A model generated the notes under the pieces. That model was not told where the DNA came from, did no database searches, and saw nothing but the letters and a program-made list of their open reading frames with translations. A DNA stretch of 42,158 nt from a virus. Both the position numbers and the translations under genes were made by a program. The stretch lies in IMG/VR virus record IMGVR_UViG_3300025646_000096, positions 1 through 42,158 of that record, one strand, 5' to 3'. Positions 8,981 through 17,837 of this stretch are shown one piece after another. Position 1 is the first letter of the stretch; each line of letters opens with the position of its first letter.

Positions 8981-9015
8981 AAAAAAGGGGAGCCTCCTTT
9001 TATAGAGACCCCCCT
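8981..9015 (-). terminator. Candidate intrinsic terminator after the scaffold gene
   Basis: On the minus strand AGGGG (9015-9011) pairs with CCCCT (8990-8986), with an inner GAG/CTC pairing, and is followed by a run of six T. It sits between the end of the scaffold gene and the capsid promoter region. The internal loop weakens the stem. Confidence 0.5.
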
Positions 9016-9045
9016 CCGTCTGGTATGTGGGTGGAGAAAAATTAC

Positions 9046-10341
9046 TTACTCATCAAGCCCAAGTGTTGATAAAATCGTGTCCGATAAAGCATTATCACCT
9101 CCCCTATTCTTAGGGGCAGGGGCCGCTCCTCTACCTCTGGATGAGGGAGTTCTCGGAGAAGAAGTTCGGACTTTTTTATCCTTATTTTTTACCTTAGGAA
9201 TCTTGGATGCTTTTCCATAAGCCCTCATATTCTCATCGTGAGCCTTCAGGGCTGCATCTAACTGCTGCTTACTTCTGCCGATAAGTCGCCTCACAACATC
9301 CTGGTTTGACCATGTGTAGTAATTATTGATCTTATCAGGTGCCTTTTCCTGGATTTTCCTATATTCTGTGCGAGTGACAAATTGCCTTCCGTCTGCACTG
9401 CGAGTTTTGGCGGTGCCTAAATTCAAGAATGCCTCCTGCTCTCTCTCAAGCCACGTCAGCAAAGAAGTATGAGTAGGGTTATTTTTATCGAACTGCTTAT
9501 ACCCCTCCTGGATCTCGATAAGCTCTGACACATATTGATTTGCTCGTGTCACATGATGGTTCACGAGATCATATTCAAGCGGCATTGCAGCACGAACCTC
9601 CTCGGATGTCTTTTCCCTTAACTCGTTTGCCAAACCCTCAGGCACCAGGCCAAATACTGCTTGGGTTGCCTGCCTCTTCTGATGCTCAACAATGGGCTTT
9701 AGCTGCATTAAGCGTTGCTCATGCTCGGTTTTTTGCAAAGCTGGGCTCACCTGCTCCATTACCCTTTGCGTTGTTCTCTCAACGAGCATATCATCCTCGG
9801 CTTTGCGAATCTCTTGGCTTGTAACCTTGGGATACCCAGCACGACAAAAATTCTGATACTCCTCATCAGTAGATGGATCAAAGCTTGGATCTTCTGCAAC
9901 ACGCTTTTCCACGTAATCCTTATGCTTTTTCGAGAACTCAATAAAGTCCCTATCCACTGGGCGACCAGTAGACTGTGCAACACGCTTGAGGATTTCATAC
10001 TTGGATTTTTCCTCAGGAACCATATGCCTCGTTAGTTCCTCATCCGGATCATCCTCTTCCTCCTCCTCTTCCTCTTCCTCAAATGCAGGTCTTACGATTT
10101 CACGACGAACAACACGACGAACCTTTCTGCGAGGCATCTCCTCTTCCTCCTCCTCGTCATCGGCATCACCCTCTTCTTCCTCGTCATCATCGTCATCATC
10201 ATCCTCCTCCCCATCGTCATAATCGGAATCAATGATAAAGTCGGCAAGTCCTGCACCAAGATTGCCATCATCTTCTTCCTCGCCTCCCTCAAGGTCCAGG
10301 TCTACTTCTTCTTCTTCTGATTCTTCATCGTAATTGCTCAT
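9046..10341 (-). CDS. Putative capsid scaffolding protein, very acidic N-terminus
   Basis: This 431-residue protein lies between portal and capsid genes, the expected scaffold position. Residues 1-100 are extremely acidic with long Asp/Glu runs interrupted by a basic patch (PRRKVRRVVRREIVRP); 100-360 are helical and charged; the C-terminus is basic (KIPKVKNKDKKVRT, SSRGRGAAP) and ends in a short helix LSDTILSTLGLDE. A helical scaffold with a basic C-terminal coat-binding tail is typical of phage scaffolds. No protease motif was seen. The acidic tract gives Ser-rich antisense open frames that are not genes. The start overlaps the portal gene by 17 bp. Confidence 0.65.
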   Translation of the reverse strand: MSNYDEESEEEEVDLDLEGGEEEDDGNLGAGLADFIIDSDYDDGEEDDDDDDDEEEEGDADDEEEEEEMPRRKVRRVVRREIVRPAFEEEEEEEEEDDPDEELTRHMVPEEKSKYEILKRVAQSTGRPVDRDFIEFSKKHKDYVEKRVAEDPSFDPSTDEEYQNFCRAGYPKVTSQEIRKAEDDMLVERTTQRVMEQVSPALQKTEHEQRLMQLKPIVEHQKRQATQAVFGLVPEGLANELREKTSEEVRAAMPLEYDLVNHHVTRANQYVSELIEIQEGYKQFDKNNPTHTSLLTWLEREQEAFLNLGTAKTRSADGRQFVTRTEYRKIQEKAPDKINNYYTWSNQDVVRRLIGRSKQQLDAALKAHDENMRAYGKASKIPKVKNKDKKVRTSSPRTPSSRGRGAAPAPKNRGGDNALSDTILSTLGLDE

Positions 10342-12640
10342 TTTGCGGATTTCCTTGTGTGTTTGATTGTTGTGGTTGTTCGATATTTAATGCACTCTCA
10401 ACGGTGCCGATCCGCTGATTTAATGCCTGCAATGTCTTTAGCATTTCGGGCATTTGCTGCTGTAATTGTTCTGTAAACTTTTCCGCCTGGATAGACTTCG
10501 CTGCACTCTGGTCCTCCACGCTTTCTGCTTCAATCTTAAGATCATACCCAGACCCAGACATTCTAAAGATTTCATTCAGCATTTCCATCAATCTATCTGG
10601 ACCTATCTTTTGAGCCGCCATTGCCGCAAGCTCTGGAGACATCTTCAGAATCTGCATAAGCATCTGTGACAACACCTGTGCTGACTGTGTATCTCGTGGC
10701 CTTTCCCCGCCATCCCTTGAAGTAAATAGGTAGTCATGCCTTAAATCCTTTGGCATCCCAATCACATTCCTGCGTCTCGGAACATCATGATCACCAATGT
10801 CATCATCGGAACTAACATCAAACCCAGCCTCCTGAATAGTCTTAACAGTGTATCTTCCGGTCACTGGTAGATCAAATTGCTCATCATCGCAAGATATGGT
10901 GTGCTCATAAAGCTGCTTTTTCATCGCAGACCTTAATTCATCAATTCCCTCCGAGATGAAGGAGTATAGAGCATTTGTGGTATTGGTAATCTCCGTGATC
11001 TCGGTTGCCGACACTTCCCTTGGCGAAGGTTGGCCAAGCTCCTGTGGAGATAAAATCAAAAGCCTTTCAACGATATTCAGAATACTAAGAATGGCTGTAG
11101 TGTGAAACTGCACACATTCCGCCATCTCCCTATGCACATCAACAACAGTAAGGAAGTTTTTTGGATCAACACCCAAATCAGTCATGCCAGACCCAGAGTA
11201 GAAAAACGCTTTAGGGTTGCCGTACCAGTTTCCACCCTTCAGTGACTTCTCAATATACTCCTCCTGATCCTCATCAAGTGAATCCCTGTCAATCGCAATG
11301 ATCTTCATCATGCCAGTCTTCATATCATGAAGCATGGTTGTCATGATGTCATTGAGACGATCCTGGAATGGCATAATCTCATGGGCAATGCTGATGTTTG
11401 CAAAGCGATCATCATTCTCATTGATACCACCATAGATGGCTGGAATCGACGGCATGTATTCCGCAAAAAGAACGGTATTATCAGATGCCACCACAAACCT
11501 TACCCACACTGGATACGGATACAACCCAAGATCATAATCACTCGGGATGATCTTCATGAATAGATTGGTGATAAACGATGTCTGATCATCTTCCGAGGCA
11601 GCATACAATCCCACATTCGCCTTGGAATCATTCCGTAGGGCCAAATCATCATCTGCCAGCCCTTCGGTTGAAGGAAACTTGATCTTTATGTCGTCAAAGT
11701 AATATGTGAAGTAATTCGAGTGCTGATTATGTAAGCCGATGAGGTTCTTTGTGTACTCAATCTTATCCACATTCCAAAAGTCCGGATCCCTCGCCAGATC
11801 CCTATGTGGCACAACATCCCAGTATCCGATATACTCAGGGCCAATATCATCATTGATCTGCGGAAGCGGTCTTGACCTATCCCAGAACACCCTTGTTGGA
11901 TGAGGCTTCACATATAACACTCCTGCTCTTTCTGTAACGGACATAATTTCCTTATCCCCAGTTGCAGGATCCTCAACCTCAACCCACCCCTTATCCTCAT
12001 GCCACGCCCCATCTGGAAACAAAACAACACGAGAATACAAAAACATATCTCGAATTGCCTGGTTGGATATGTGGCGATAACCAAAACTGTCCGTCATAAT
12101 CTCCATGCGTTGAGATACTACATCTCCACGCAACTTATCACTAACGGAGGTTCCCCTTGGTTCATATTTGAGATACGGAAATAAATTGGAAAACTTGGAA
12201 ACCTGTGCAGCAAGCCTGCGGTTGATGTATGAACGGATCAGGTTAATTGACACCTCATGCAGTCGCATTTGGTTGATATCAATAATATGTCCATCTTTAT
12301 CCTTTACCGCAAATTCATCTACACAATTCAGCTTCTCAAGAGAACGGATACATTCCGTCATCTTGAGCTTTCCCTGTGCATACTGCATCAGTGGAATATT
12401 TGCCTTGTTAAGAGGCAGGGAGTCCCACGCTAAATCAACAGCCCTATAAAGATGCTCATGTCGGCAACTATACTCTACGCCCTCGTAGATTCTGGACTCA
12501 ATCAGGTCATCAAGCCTCTTCCTGTGAACCCAGTCTGGATCCCCCTCGCTGCTCGTGAACACCTCCCTGAGTCTCTGCTCCGTGCATCCCCTCCTCCTCA
12601 ATAGTCTCAGATCCGTCATTGCTAAAATCAAATAAGTCAA
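10325..12640 (-). CDS. Portal protein
   Basis: A 771-residue protein, the length of podoviral portals, located immediately before the scaffold gene. It has an N-terminal helical domain, a long mixed region with VKPHPTRVFWDRSRPLPQIN and YIGYWDVVPHRDLARDPDFW, a wing and stem (FQDRLNDIMTTMLHDMKTGM), a region SPQELGQPSPREVSATEITE typical of the stem-to-crown transition, and a Gln-rich C-terminus. It would form the dodecameric DNA channel of the head. The true start is uncertain: ATG 12640, ATG 12619 or GTG 12562 are possible, and the first overlaps the upstream gene by 131 bp. A strong GAGGAGGAGG sequence lies inside this overlap but in front of an ATG in the other frame. Confidence 0.82.
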   Translation of the reverse strand: MTYLILAMTDLRLLRRRGCTEQRLREVFTSSEGDPDWVHRKRLDDLIESRIYEGVEYSCRHEHLYRAVDLAWDSLPLNKANIPLMQYAQGKLKMTECIRSLEKLNCVDEFAVKDKDGHIIDINQMRLHEVSINLIRSYINRRLAAQVSKFSNLFPYLKYEPRGTSVSDKLRGDVVSQRMEIMTDSFGYRHISNQAIRDMFLYSRVVLFPDGAWHEDKGWVEVEDPATGDKEIMSVTERAGVLYVKPHPTRVFWDRSRPLPQINDDIGPEYIGYWDVVPHRDLARDPDFWNVDKIEYTKNLIGLHNQHSNYFTYYFDDIKIKFPSTEGLADDDLALRNDSKANVGLYAASEDDQTSFITNLFMKIIPSDYDLGLYPYPVWVRFVVASDNTVLFAEYMPSIPAIYGGINENDDRFANISIAHEIMPFQDRLNDIMTTMLHDMKTGMMKIIAIDRDSLDEDQEEYIEKSLKGGNWYGNPKAFFYSGSGMTDLGVDPKNFLTVVDVHREMAECVQFHTTAILSILNIVERLLILSPQELGQPSPREVSATEITEITNTTNALYSFISEGIDELRSAMKKQLYEHTISCDDEQFDLPVTGRYTVKTIQEAGFDVSSDDDIGDHDVPRRRNVIGMPKDLRHDYLFTSRDGGERPRDTQSAQVLSQMLMQILKMSPELAAMAAQKIGPDRLMEMLNEIFRMSGSGYDLKIEAESVEDQSAAKSIQAEKFTEQLQQQMPEMLKTLQALNQRIGTVESALNIEQPQQSNTQGNPQNEQLR

Positions 12641-12914
12641 TTGTGTCGGGGAAGACTTTCGAAAGAAAGGTATTCTCCAACAGTGTTAAAAGAATACAAA
12701 CTGGCATCCTCAGGTTGTTGGCGTGCATTGATCGCACGAACTCTTTGTGCTCTATTCCACATAAGCTTGCGAGTTCATATATTGTAAAATTAAAAGACTT
12801 GGCAAGCCTTTCGACCCTTTTCTTATCCCAAATACTCCTGACATTTGCTGTTTCGTAATGGGCATCAATTAGTCGAGAAGCCGCTGTCGATGTTGCTTCT
12901 CCATTAATCATCAC
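12510..12914 (-). CDS. Small protein with helix-turn-helix-like segment, overlaps portal start
   Basis: The 134 residues include FTIYELASLCGIEHKEFVRS, which looks like a helix-turn-helix, followed by a hydrophobic helix (MPVCILLTLLENTFLSKV). The last 40 residues are encoded in the same DNA as the portal N-terminus in another frame, so either the portal starts later or the overlap is real. It overlaps the 89-residue gene upstream by 11 bp. Position between terminase and portal suggests a packaging accessory, but no family is recognised. Confidence 0.5.
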   Translation of the reverse strand: MMINGEATSTAASRLIDAHYETANVRSIWDKKRVERLAKSFNFTIYELASLCGIEHKEFVRSMHANNLRMPVCILLTLLENTFLSKVFPDTIDLFDFSNDGSETIEEEGMHGAETQGGVHEQRGGSRLGSQEEA

Positions 12915-13173
12915 CTAAATATGATTCCGGATGATCATCATCAGTTCGCCCGAGGACATCATCTTCATCCTCTTCTTCCTCAACTTCATCCCCCTCAATG
13001 TCAGAGACGTCCTCAACCCCATCGATAGAGCACTGCACCCTTCGATCCGTGATCTCCATAACAGTAGCCTCCACAGTAATCCTCACTGGATCCCCTGGCT
13101 TCAGTCCCTGAAAAAGCTTCTCAACCTCTTCATTATCCTCGATGTCAATTGCGATTTGATTCAGTGATTTCAT
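12904..13173 (-). CDS. Small acidic protein of unknown function
   Basis: The 89-residue protein has a beta-rich core (LKPGDPVRITVEATVMEITD, then RRVQCSIDGVEDVS) resembling a small barrel and an acidic tail (DEVEEEEDEDDVL). Located between large terminase and portal. Similar short barrel proteins occur near phage packaging genes, but the role is unknown. Confidence 0.55.
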   Translation of the reverse strand: MKSLNQIAIDIEDNEEVEKLFQGLKPGDPVRITVEATVMEITDRRVQCSIDGVEDVSDIEGDEVEEEEDEDDVLGRTDDDHPESYLGDD

Positions 13174-13222
13174 AAAATTTTACTTTCAAAGCCAGTCACT
13201 CAATTCTAAAACCGATCATAGG

Positions 13223-14815
13223 TCAAGATCCAACTTCTACTATTTTAACACCCCTTCGGGATGCTTCATTCTGGGTAGGCATCCGGCCTGTTGCCGATAA
13301 CTCCATCATTGGATATGTGGCAGCATCAAACGGGTGAATATAGATACTTCTCTTTGGCTTAAATGCCATTTCCGGCTCATACTTCCCATCCCTCTCCTTC
13401 TCGGAAACCATCTTCTCGAACATGGCAATCATCTTTACGCAATGGGAGTCCACTATGAATTCATCTTGCTGGAGTTTTGCCGCCATCAGACGAACACGCC
13501 CCTCTACCGATCCTGCAAACTTTGGAGCCCGCCACATCTTTATTGGTTCCAACCCAAAGGTTGCACACTTCTCTCTGGATATCTGCTCAATATCCTGAAC
13601 GTCATAGCTTCCAGTCTTGGCCCTAAACTGATTGAATGCTGAGTTATCCGACACATGACGATATGTGAATTTCGTATTCATCTTATCATTCCAGTACTTC
13701 ATCCTTCTCATCACCAAAGTAACCATCTTTGGATATGCCATCTTTTCATTGGTCCAAACCATTTCATCGAAACATGTCCACAGCATCTTATCCCTACCAA
13801 TTAAGCACTGCAGAAAGATGATGGCATTATTTACGGTTCCTGGATCCCATCCACATATAATTGGAAATTCCGGATGAGGGTGAAGTCGTGTCCTTTTATC
13901 ACCAAACACATGCAAGGATCTGTGGAAGTATGGACGAAAGATAGCTTCCCCTAATGGCCGATCAATCCACTTGCCCTCAACCATCCGTTGATACTCAATC
14001 GGATCACCCGCAACACCAGCCATAACCCGATCATAGTACCCTGGAGGCAAGTTGTGCTTATTCTCCTCAATCTTGAGGTGGTAGACTGAGTAATCATCAT
14101 TCCACTCTCCCTCCGGAGACTTCACTTCACCGGTATCATGGTCAATCGATTCAGCATAAGGCATCTCAAAGAACCTAACATAAACCCAGTGGCTGGGGCC
14201 ATCCGGATTGCAAGCCGCTGTGTACTGCTGTGGACCATTGATTCCAGGACGACGACCAACCTGCTGAATACAGGCATCAAAGTAATCTGATGTATCGAGA
14301 GTCGTAAGCTCATCCACAAATATGTAGCTGGCCTCAAATCCCCTGATTCTGTTTTTGAGCACAGCTCCAAACGGGCAAGAAATACACACCACACGAGAAT
14401 ACCCTCCAAACCGGTTCTCGACATCTATGTAAATATTCTTCTGTTCATCCCTCCGCTCCTCACATACTTCGATATCGAGTCCTTCCGCCCACTCCGGAAG
14501 AATCTCTGTCTTCAGTTTATGCCAAACCCCACCAAGAGTAGCCTGCGATTTAACACCAACAATGACAAGTGCCAGTGCATTAAAGTTCTCATACAAGTGC
14601 CGAACAAGCTTATGACCCCCAAGGCAGTAAGTCTTTCCGGTTCCACGTTCTCCATACGCCAATATGTATGGGCTGGGATCATGGAACATCTCATACTGAG
14701 TTGGACTTAAGCTCGGCTCCCATTCTATGTCTCCGTCAGGTCCATAATCCTCTTCCTCAATCTCCTCCTGAAGATTCTCAAGCTCCTCTAATATACTGGC
14801 TATGTCTGCTTTCAC
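13223..14815 (-). CDS. terL: Terminase large subunit
   Basis: This 530-residue packaging motor has an N-terminal ATPase: Walker A GERGTGKT at about residue 54-61, Walker B IFVDELTT with catalytic Glu at about 165-172, and a C-motif region. The C-terminal nuclease begins with ICGWDPGTVNNAIIFLQ, supplying the first catalytic Asp of the RNase H-like fold, with later acidic residues (VSDNSAF; DAATYP). Length is normal for a tailed phage. The start codon overlaps the stop of the small subunit (ATGA), so translation is coupled. It pumps DNA through the portal and cuts the concatemer. Confidence 0.92.
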   Translation of the reverse strand: MKADIASILEELENLQEEIEEEDYGPDGDIEWEPSLSPTQYEMFHDPSPYILAYGERGTGKTYCLGGHKLVRHLYENFNALALVIVGVKSQATLGGVWHKLKTEILPEWAEGLDIEVCEERRDEQKNIYIDVENRFGGYSRVVCISCPFGAVLKNRIRGFEASYIFVDELTTLDTSDYFDACIQQVGRRPGINGPQQYTAACNPDGPSHWVYVRFFEMPYAESIDHDTGEVKSPEGEWNDDYSVYHLKIEENKHNLPPGYYDRVMAGVAGDPIEYQRMVEGKWIDRPLGEAIFRPYFHRSLHVFGDKRTRLHPHPEFPIICGWDPGTVNNAIIFLQCLIGRDKMLWTCFDEMVWTNEKMAYPKMVTLVMRRMKYWNDKMNTKFTYRHVSDNSAFNQFRAKTGSYDVQDIEQISREKCATFGLEPIKMWRAPKFAGSVEGRVRLMAAKLQQDEFIVDSHCVKMIAMFEKMVSEKERDGKYEPEMAFKPKRSIYIHPFDAATYPMMELSATGRMPTQNEASRRGVKIVEVGS

Positions 14816-15492
14816 TCAGTCTCCGCCTCCTTAGCCTCCATCCTATCCTTATCCTTAAGTGCACTGAACCCGGGCTTCCTCTTGCCTCCATTTCTTTTCT
14901 TCTTGTTCTTTTCATGCAACTTCAGCATGCACTCCATACCACGCAGAAGCCTCTCATAGAACTTACCCTGTTGATCACAGCACATAATGAACTGCCGCAT
15001 CTTTATAGCTTGCTGATCAGAATTCAGGCTCTTACTCAATATCTCACTCTTGAGCAATTCAGACATCTCAAAAAGAGATACATTTTGCCGAACTGCAACT
15101 GTGTTTGTAAGCTCCAAAGCACGAGACATAACAAGCCCCAGGTTGCCCTTCATGCCATCAAACACTTTCAGCTTACCGATATTGTCTTTGTTTACTACAA
15201 TATCCTCAATGGCAGACTCAAATATATCCTCCCCATTTGCTTTGATCATCTGAAACTCTTCAGTCAATCCAAGCTCCTCCATAAGGGAGACTGATCGCAT
15301 CTCTGACTCTGGGGAGTTAGGTTCAATAACCTTGCCCTCTCCCCATATGGCATCAAGAATATGCGTAGCTCGGATCCTTTGCTTCAGATACCCAGGCGTA
15401 ATATCCGCTTCATCTGCCGCCGCCCTAAGGTTTCCGTCATGCTTAAGAAGCAATTCGTTGATCTCTAATGTCGTCAGTCTTTGATCGCTCAA
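14812..15492 (-). CDS. terS: Terminase small subunit candidate
   Basis: The 226-residue protein begins with a DNA-binding helix-turn-helix (LTTLEINELLLKHDGNLRAA ADEADITPGYLKQRIRATH), has a helical centre that can oligomerise (IDEVVNKDNIGKLKVFDGMK region) and a basic C-terminus (KNKKKRNGGKRKPG). It directly precedes and overlaps the large subunit gene. HTH, oligomer and tail is the usual small-terminase layout, which recognises the packaging site. Family members are diverse, so the assignment rests on layout and position. Confidence 0.65.
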   Translation of the reverse strand: MSDQRLTTLEINELLLKHDGNLRAAADEADITPGYLKQRIRATHILDAIWGEGKVIEPNSPESEMRSVSLMEELGLTEEFQMIKANGEDIFESAIEDIVVNKDNIGKLKVFDGMKGNLGLVMSRALELTNTVAVRQNVSLFEMSELLKSEILSKSLNSDQQAIKMRQFIMCCDQQGKFYERLLRGMECMLKLHEKNKKKRNGGKRKPGFSALKDKDRMEAKEAETE

Positions 15493-15937
15493 CTTTCATT
15501 TCCTTTCTCCACTCAGCGATGATTTTTATCAACTCAACGAATGTGCTTTTGTAGTGTGGTGACTTGTGTAGATAGGTAAATTTTGGATTCTTCCGCTTGT
15601 ATGATGCAGCACGATTCCTGTGTGCGGTCTTCATGGGATCAAAGTCGCAACCCTTGCAGAACCTCTGAGCATCACCAATAGTGACAGTATCCCAACTCTT
15701 GAGTCTTGATATCTGCTTTACTTGCGTTACTGCCAATCCTGACCTTAATGCAATCTCTTCGTCAGACAGTGCTCTTATGATGCTGCCTGACACAATCTCC
15801 CTTGCAAGGCATCTAACCATGACAGGAGGAAGTCCCGATAGATATTTCCATTTCACTCCTCTTTTACTAAAACCACACACCACATATGCAAGAAAGAAAT
15901 TCAATAAAAGCCTTGCATGTAATTCTATTTTTGTCAT
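15443..15937 (-). CDS. Helix-turn-helix DNA-binding protein at the head of the late block
   Basis: From the ATG at 15937 the product has 164 residues. Residues about 60-100 form a helix-turn-helix (LSDEEIALRSGLAVTQVKQI SRLKSWDTVTIGDAQRF). The C-terminal part is basic and ends in a charged helix. It overlaps the small terminase gene by 50 bp and lies only 12 bp from the divergent ERF gene, so their promoters must overlap coding sequence. It may regulate late genes or help recognise the packaging site. An upstream in-frame ATG at 15967 would overlap the ERF gene and is less likely. Confidence 0.6.
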   Translation of the reverse strand: MTKIELHARLLLNFFLAYVVCGFSKRGVKWKYLSGLPPVMVRCLAREIVSGSIIRALSDEEIALRSGLAVTQVKQISRLKSWDTVTIGDAQRFCKGCDFDPMKTAHRNRAASYKRKNPKFTYLHKSPHYKSTFVELIKIIAEWRKEMKVERSKTDDIRDQRIAS

Positions 15938-15942
15938 ACACT
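15913..15942 (+). promoter_or_regulatory. Candidate promoter of the recombination/replication operon
   Basis: TTGCAT, 18 bases, then TACACT with GTCA directly ahead of the -10, matching the layout of the promoters at 23509-23538 and 28647-28676 (GTCATACA). The expected start of transcription falls within a few bases of the ERF ATG at 15950, which would give a nearly leaderless message. The -35 match is weak. Confidence 0.4.
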
Positions 15943-15949
15943 TTTTCTC

Positions 15950-16702
15950 ATGTCTGATTCCACACACTCAATCATAAAGTCTCTCTTCCACATACAACAG
16001 GAAATCAACGCACCCAAAGGAAAGTATAATTCCTTCGGGAAATACATGTACAGGAGCTGCGAAGACATCCTTGAAGCCGTCAAGCCTTTGCTTCTAAAAA
16101 ATAAATGCATCATTCTGCTTTCTGATGAATTAGTGGAGATCACTGGCGATACCTACATAAAATCTACAGCAGGACTTATTTGCTCGGAAACAGGGAACAA
16201 AATAGAGAATGTTGCATTTGCGAAAGAACCTAAATCCAAGAAAGGGATGGATGAATCACAAATAACTGGGTGCACCTCTTCGTATGCCAGAAAGTACGCA
16301 TTATGTGGACTGCTCGCAATTGATGACAACAAAGATCCAGACTCCATAGAGGAAGGCGTGGATAATGCCGATTCAAAAAAGAAAGAGCAATCTCCGCAAC
16401 ATCCACAACATAATGAAAAGCCAAAGACAGAAGGCGACCTATGGACAACCTGGAGAGAGTATCCAATTCCGTTTGGTAAAAATCAAGGGATTCTATTAGG
16501 ATCATTAAATGAAAACCAACTTGAATGGTACTGTAAAAATGTGGGTGGCGACCAACCAGAATTCCATAAGTGGATAACCGAGGCATACAATGAGGTATTT
16601 GCCAACAGAAAATCCCCAGAACAATCAACAAGCGTAACTGCACCACAACAACCCAATACCGGTGCAGGAAGCGATGAAGAGGATGACGATGTCCCATTCT
16701 GA
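15950..16702 (+). CDS. ERF-family single-strand annealing recombinase
   Basis: This 250-residue protein carries the ERF signatures: an N-terminal helix then KYNSFGKYMYRSCEDILEAV, and GCTSSYARKYALCGLLAIDD followed by Asp-rich residues, the most conserved ERF stretch. Residues 150-250 add a small domain (PFGKNQGILLGSLNENQLEW) seen behind some ERF proteins and an acidic tail ending DEEDDDVPF, like the C-terminal tip of SSB-interacting proteins. It anneals complementary single strands for recombination-dependent replication. First gene of the plus-strand operon; the nuclease gene overlaps its 3' end. Confidence 0.87.
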   Translation: MSDSTHSIIKSLFHIQQEINAPKGKYNSFGKYMYRSCEDILEAVKPLLLKNKCIILLSDELVEITGDTYIKSTAGLICSETGNKIENVAFAKEPKSKKGMDESQITGCTSSYARKYALCGLLAIDDNKDPDSIEEGVDNADSKKKEQSPQHPQHNEKPKTEGDLWTTWREYPIPFGKNQGILLGSLNENQLEWYCKNVGGDQPEFHKWITEAYNEVFANRKSPEQSTSVTAPQQPNTGAGSDEEDDDVPF

Positions 16703-17837
16703 AGAAGAGGAACTTAAGTTTCCGGATGACATTGATTTTTCCGACGAAAGACTGGGGCTTCCGTCCGCCTCCGGAATAGAGTCTTACATGCTGTGCCATG
16801 GTAAATTTGGTGCAGAGAAAGGAATGCCGGAGATAAAAGTTGATGATGGATCCGATGAAGGCTCAGAAAGACACTTGCTCGCACAGTATAACATCTCCCC
16901 TGCCCTTCTAAGGAATGTGGAGCACATTAAGTGCGTGGAGAAGGCAAGGGAATGTATTGAAAAAGTACGAGGAGAAACCATTAAAGGCCACGGATACATA
17001 TGGACCGAGGAACGCCTTCCGCTCGTTGACCGAGGGCAAATCCCATTCCTTACCGCAAAGCTGGATTATGCCGAAATTGTGCCACAGAATCAACGTGCAC
17101 TCATTGTTGATTACAAAATGCTTTATGGGTTTCACACTCCTGCATACATGAACCCACAACTATTCACTCAAGGGGCAGCACTTATGCAAAAAAACAAGTC
17201 TCTCACTGAGGTCTTTATGATGCTGTGCAATCCCCTTCTGTATCCAGCATACTCCATTACCATGTTCCGTAGAGATGATGCCCAAAACTGGGCAAATGAA
17301 ATACGGAAACTCTCACTCAAAATTCGCACCGGACAACAACCAAGAACCCCAGGGTTCAAGCAATGCTTCCACTGCAAGGCACTCACCGCATGCCCTGAGG
17401 CAATAGAAATGATAGATGAATTTATGCATGATGATATTGAAAAACTATTCAACGACCCAAAGCATGCCAAGCGTGCGTATGAAATGGGTAAACTTTGTGA
17501 GCAGTTCGCCAAGAAAACAAAGGCACTTGCCAGAGATCGACTAATGGTAGGGACTGGACGGATAAAGGGATACAAGCTCTCTAAGCCTTCCATGACTGCT
17601 GAATATGACGCTAAGGAGCTTTTCCGTGCTCTACAAGATAGAGGGTTTGATATGCACACCATTGCTAAGACCACAGACATTGTGGAAAGCAGGCTCATTG
17701 AAGAGTGGTCAAAGAAGACAGGAACTTCATTGAGTGAATCCAGAGAGTCCTTAAGATCTGTCATGATCAAGGAGAACGCATGTAAAATGGTGCCTACCCG
17801 GGCAAAAATTATTCGTGACGCAACGCAACCAGCATAA
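16689..17837 (+). CDS. PD-(D/E)XK nuclease, RecB/Cas4-like (DUF2800-like)
   Basis: The ATG at 16689 is preferred because AAGAGG lies six bases before it inside the ERF gene; the product has 382 residues. LPSASGIESYMLCHGKFG with a Cys, then DEGSERHLLAQ, match the opening of DUF2800/Cas4-like nucleases. A catalytic stretch ALIVDYKMLYG (D-x-K) at about 130-140 and NPQLFTQGAALM follow. A Cys cluster (CFHCKALTACPEA) at about 222-234 fits the iron-sulfur-type C-terminal cysteines. It probably resects DNA ends for the ERF annealase next to it. Translation is probably coupled to ERF. Confidence 0.75.
   Translation: MSHSEEEELKFPDDIDFSDERLGLPSASGIESYMLCHGKFGAEKGMPEIKVDDGSDEGSERHLLAQYNISPALLRNVEHIKCVEKARECIEKVRGETIKGHGYIWTEERLPLVDRGQIPFLTAKLDYAEIVPQNQRALIVDYKMLYGFHTPAYMNPQLFTQGAALMQKNKSLTEVFMMLCNPLLYPAYSITMFRRDDAQNWANEIRKLSLKIRTGQQPRTPGFKQCFHCKALTACPEAIEMIDEFMHDDIEKLFNDPKHAKRAYEMGKLCEQFAKKTKALARDRLMVGTGRIKGYKLSKPSMTAEYDAKELFRALQDRGFDMHTIAKTTDIVESRLIEEWSKKTGTSLSESRESLRSVMIKENACKMVPTRAKIIRDATQPA

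Noticed and set aside
9986-10222. Ser-rich plus-strand frame opposite the acidic scaffold region
   Set aside because: It is the reverse of Asp/Glu runs (TCC/TCT codons) and has no ribosome-binding site; an artefact of composition.
16784-17159. Several minus-strand frames opposite the nuclease gene
   Set aside because: They lack motifs and fall wholly within a well-supported plus-strand gene.
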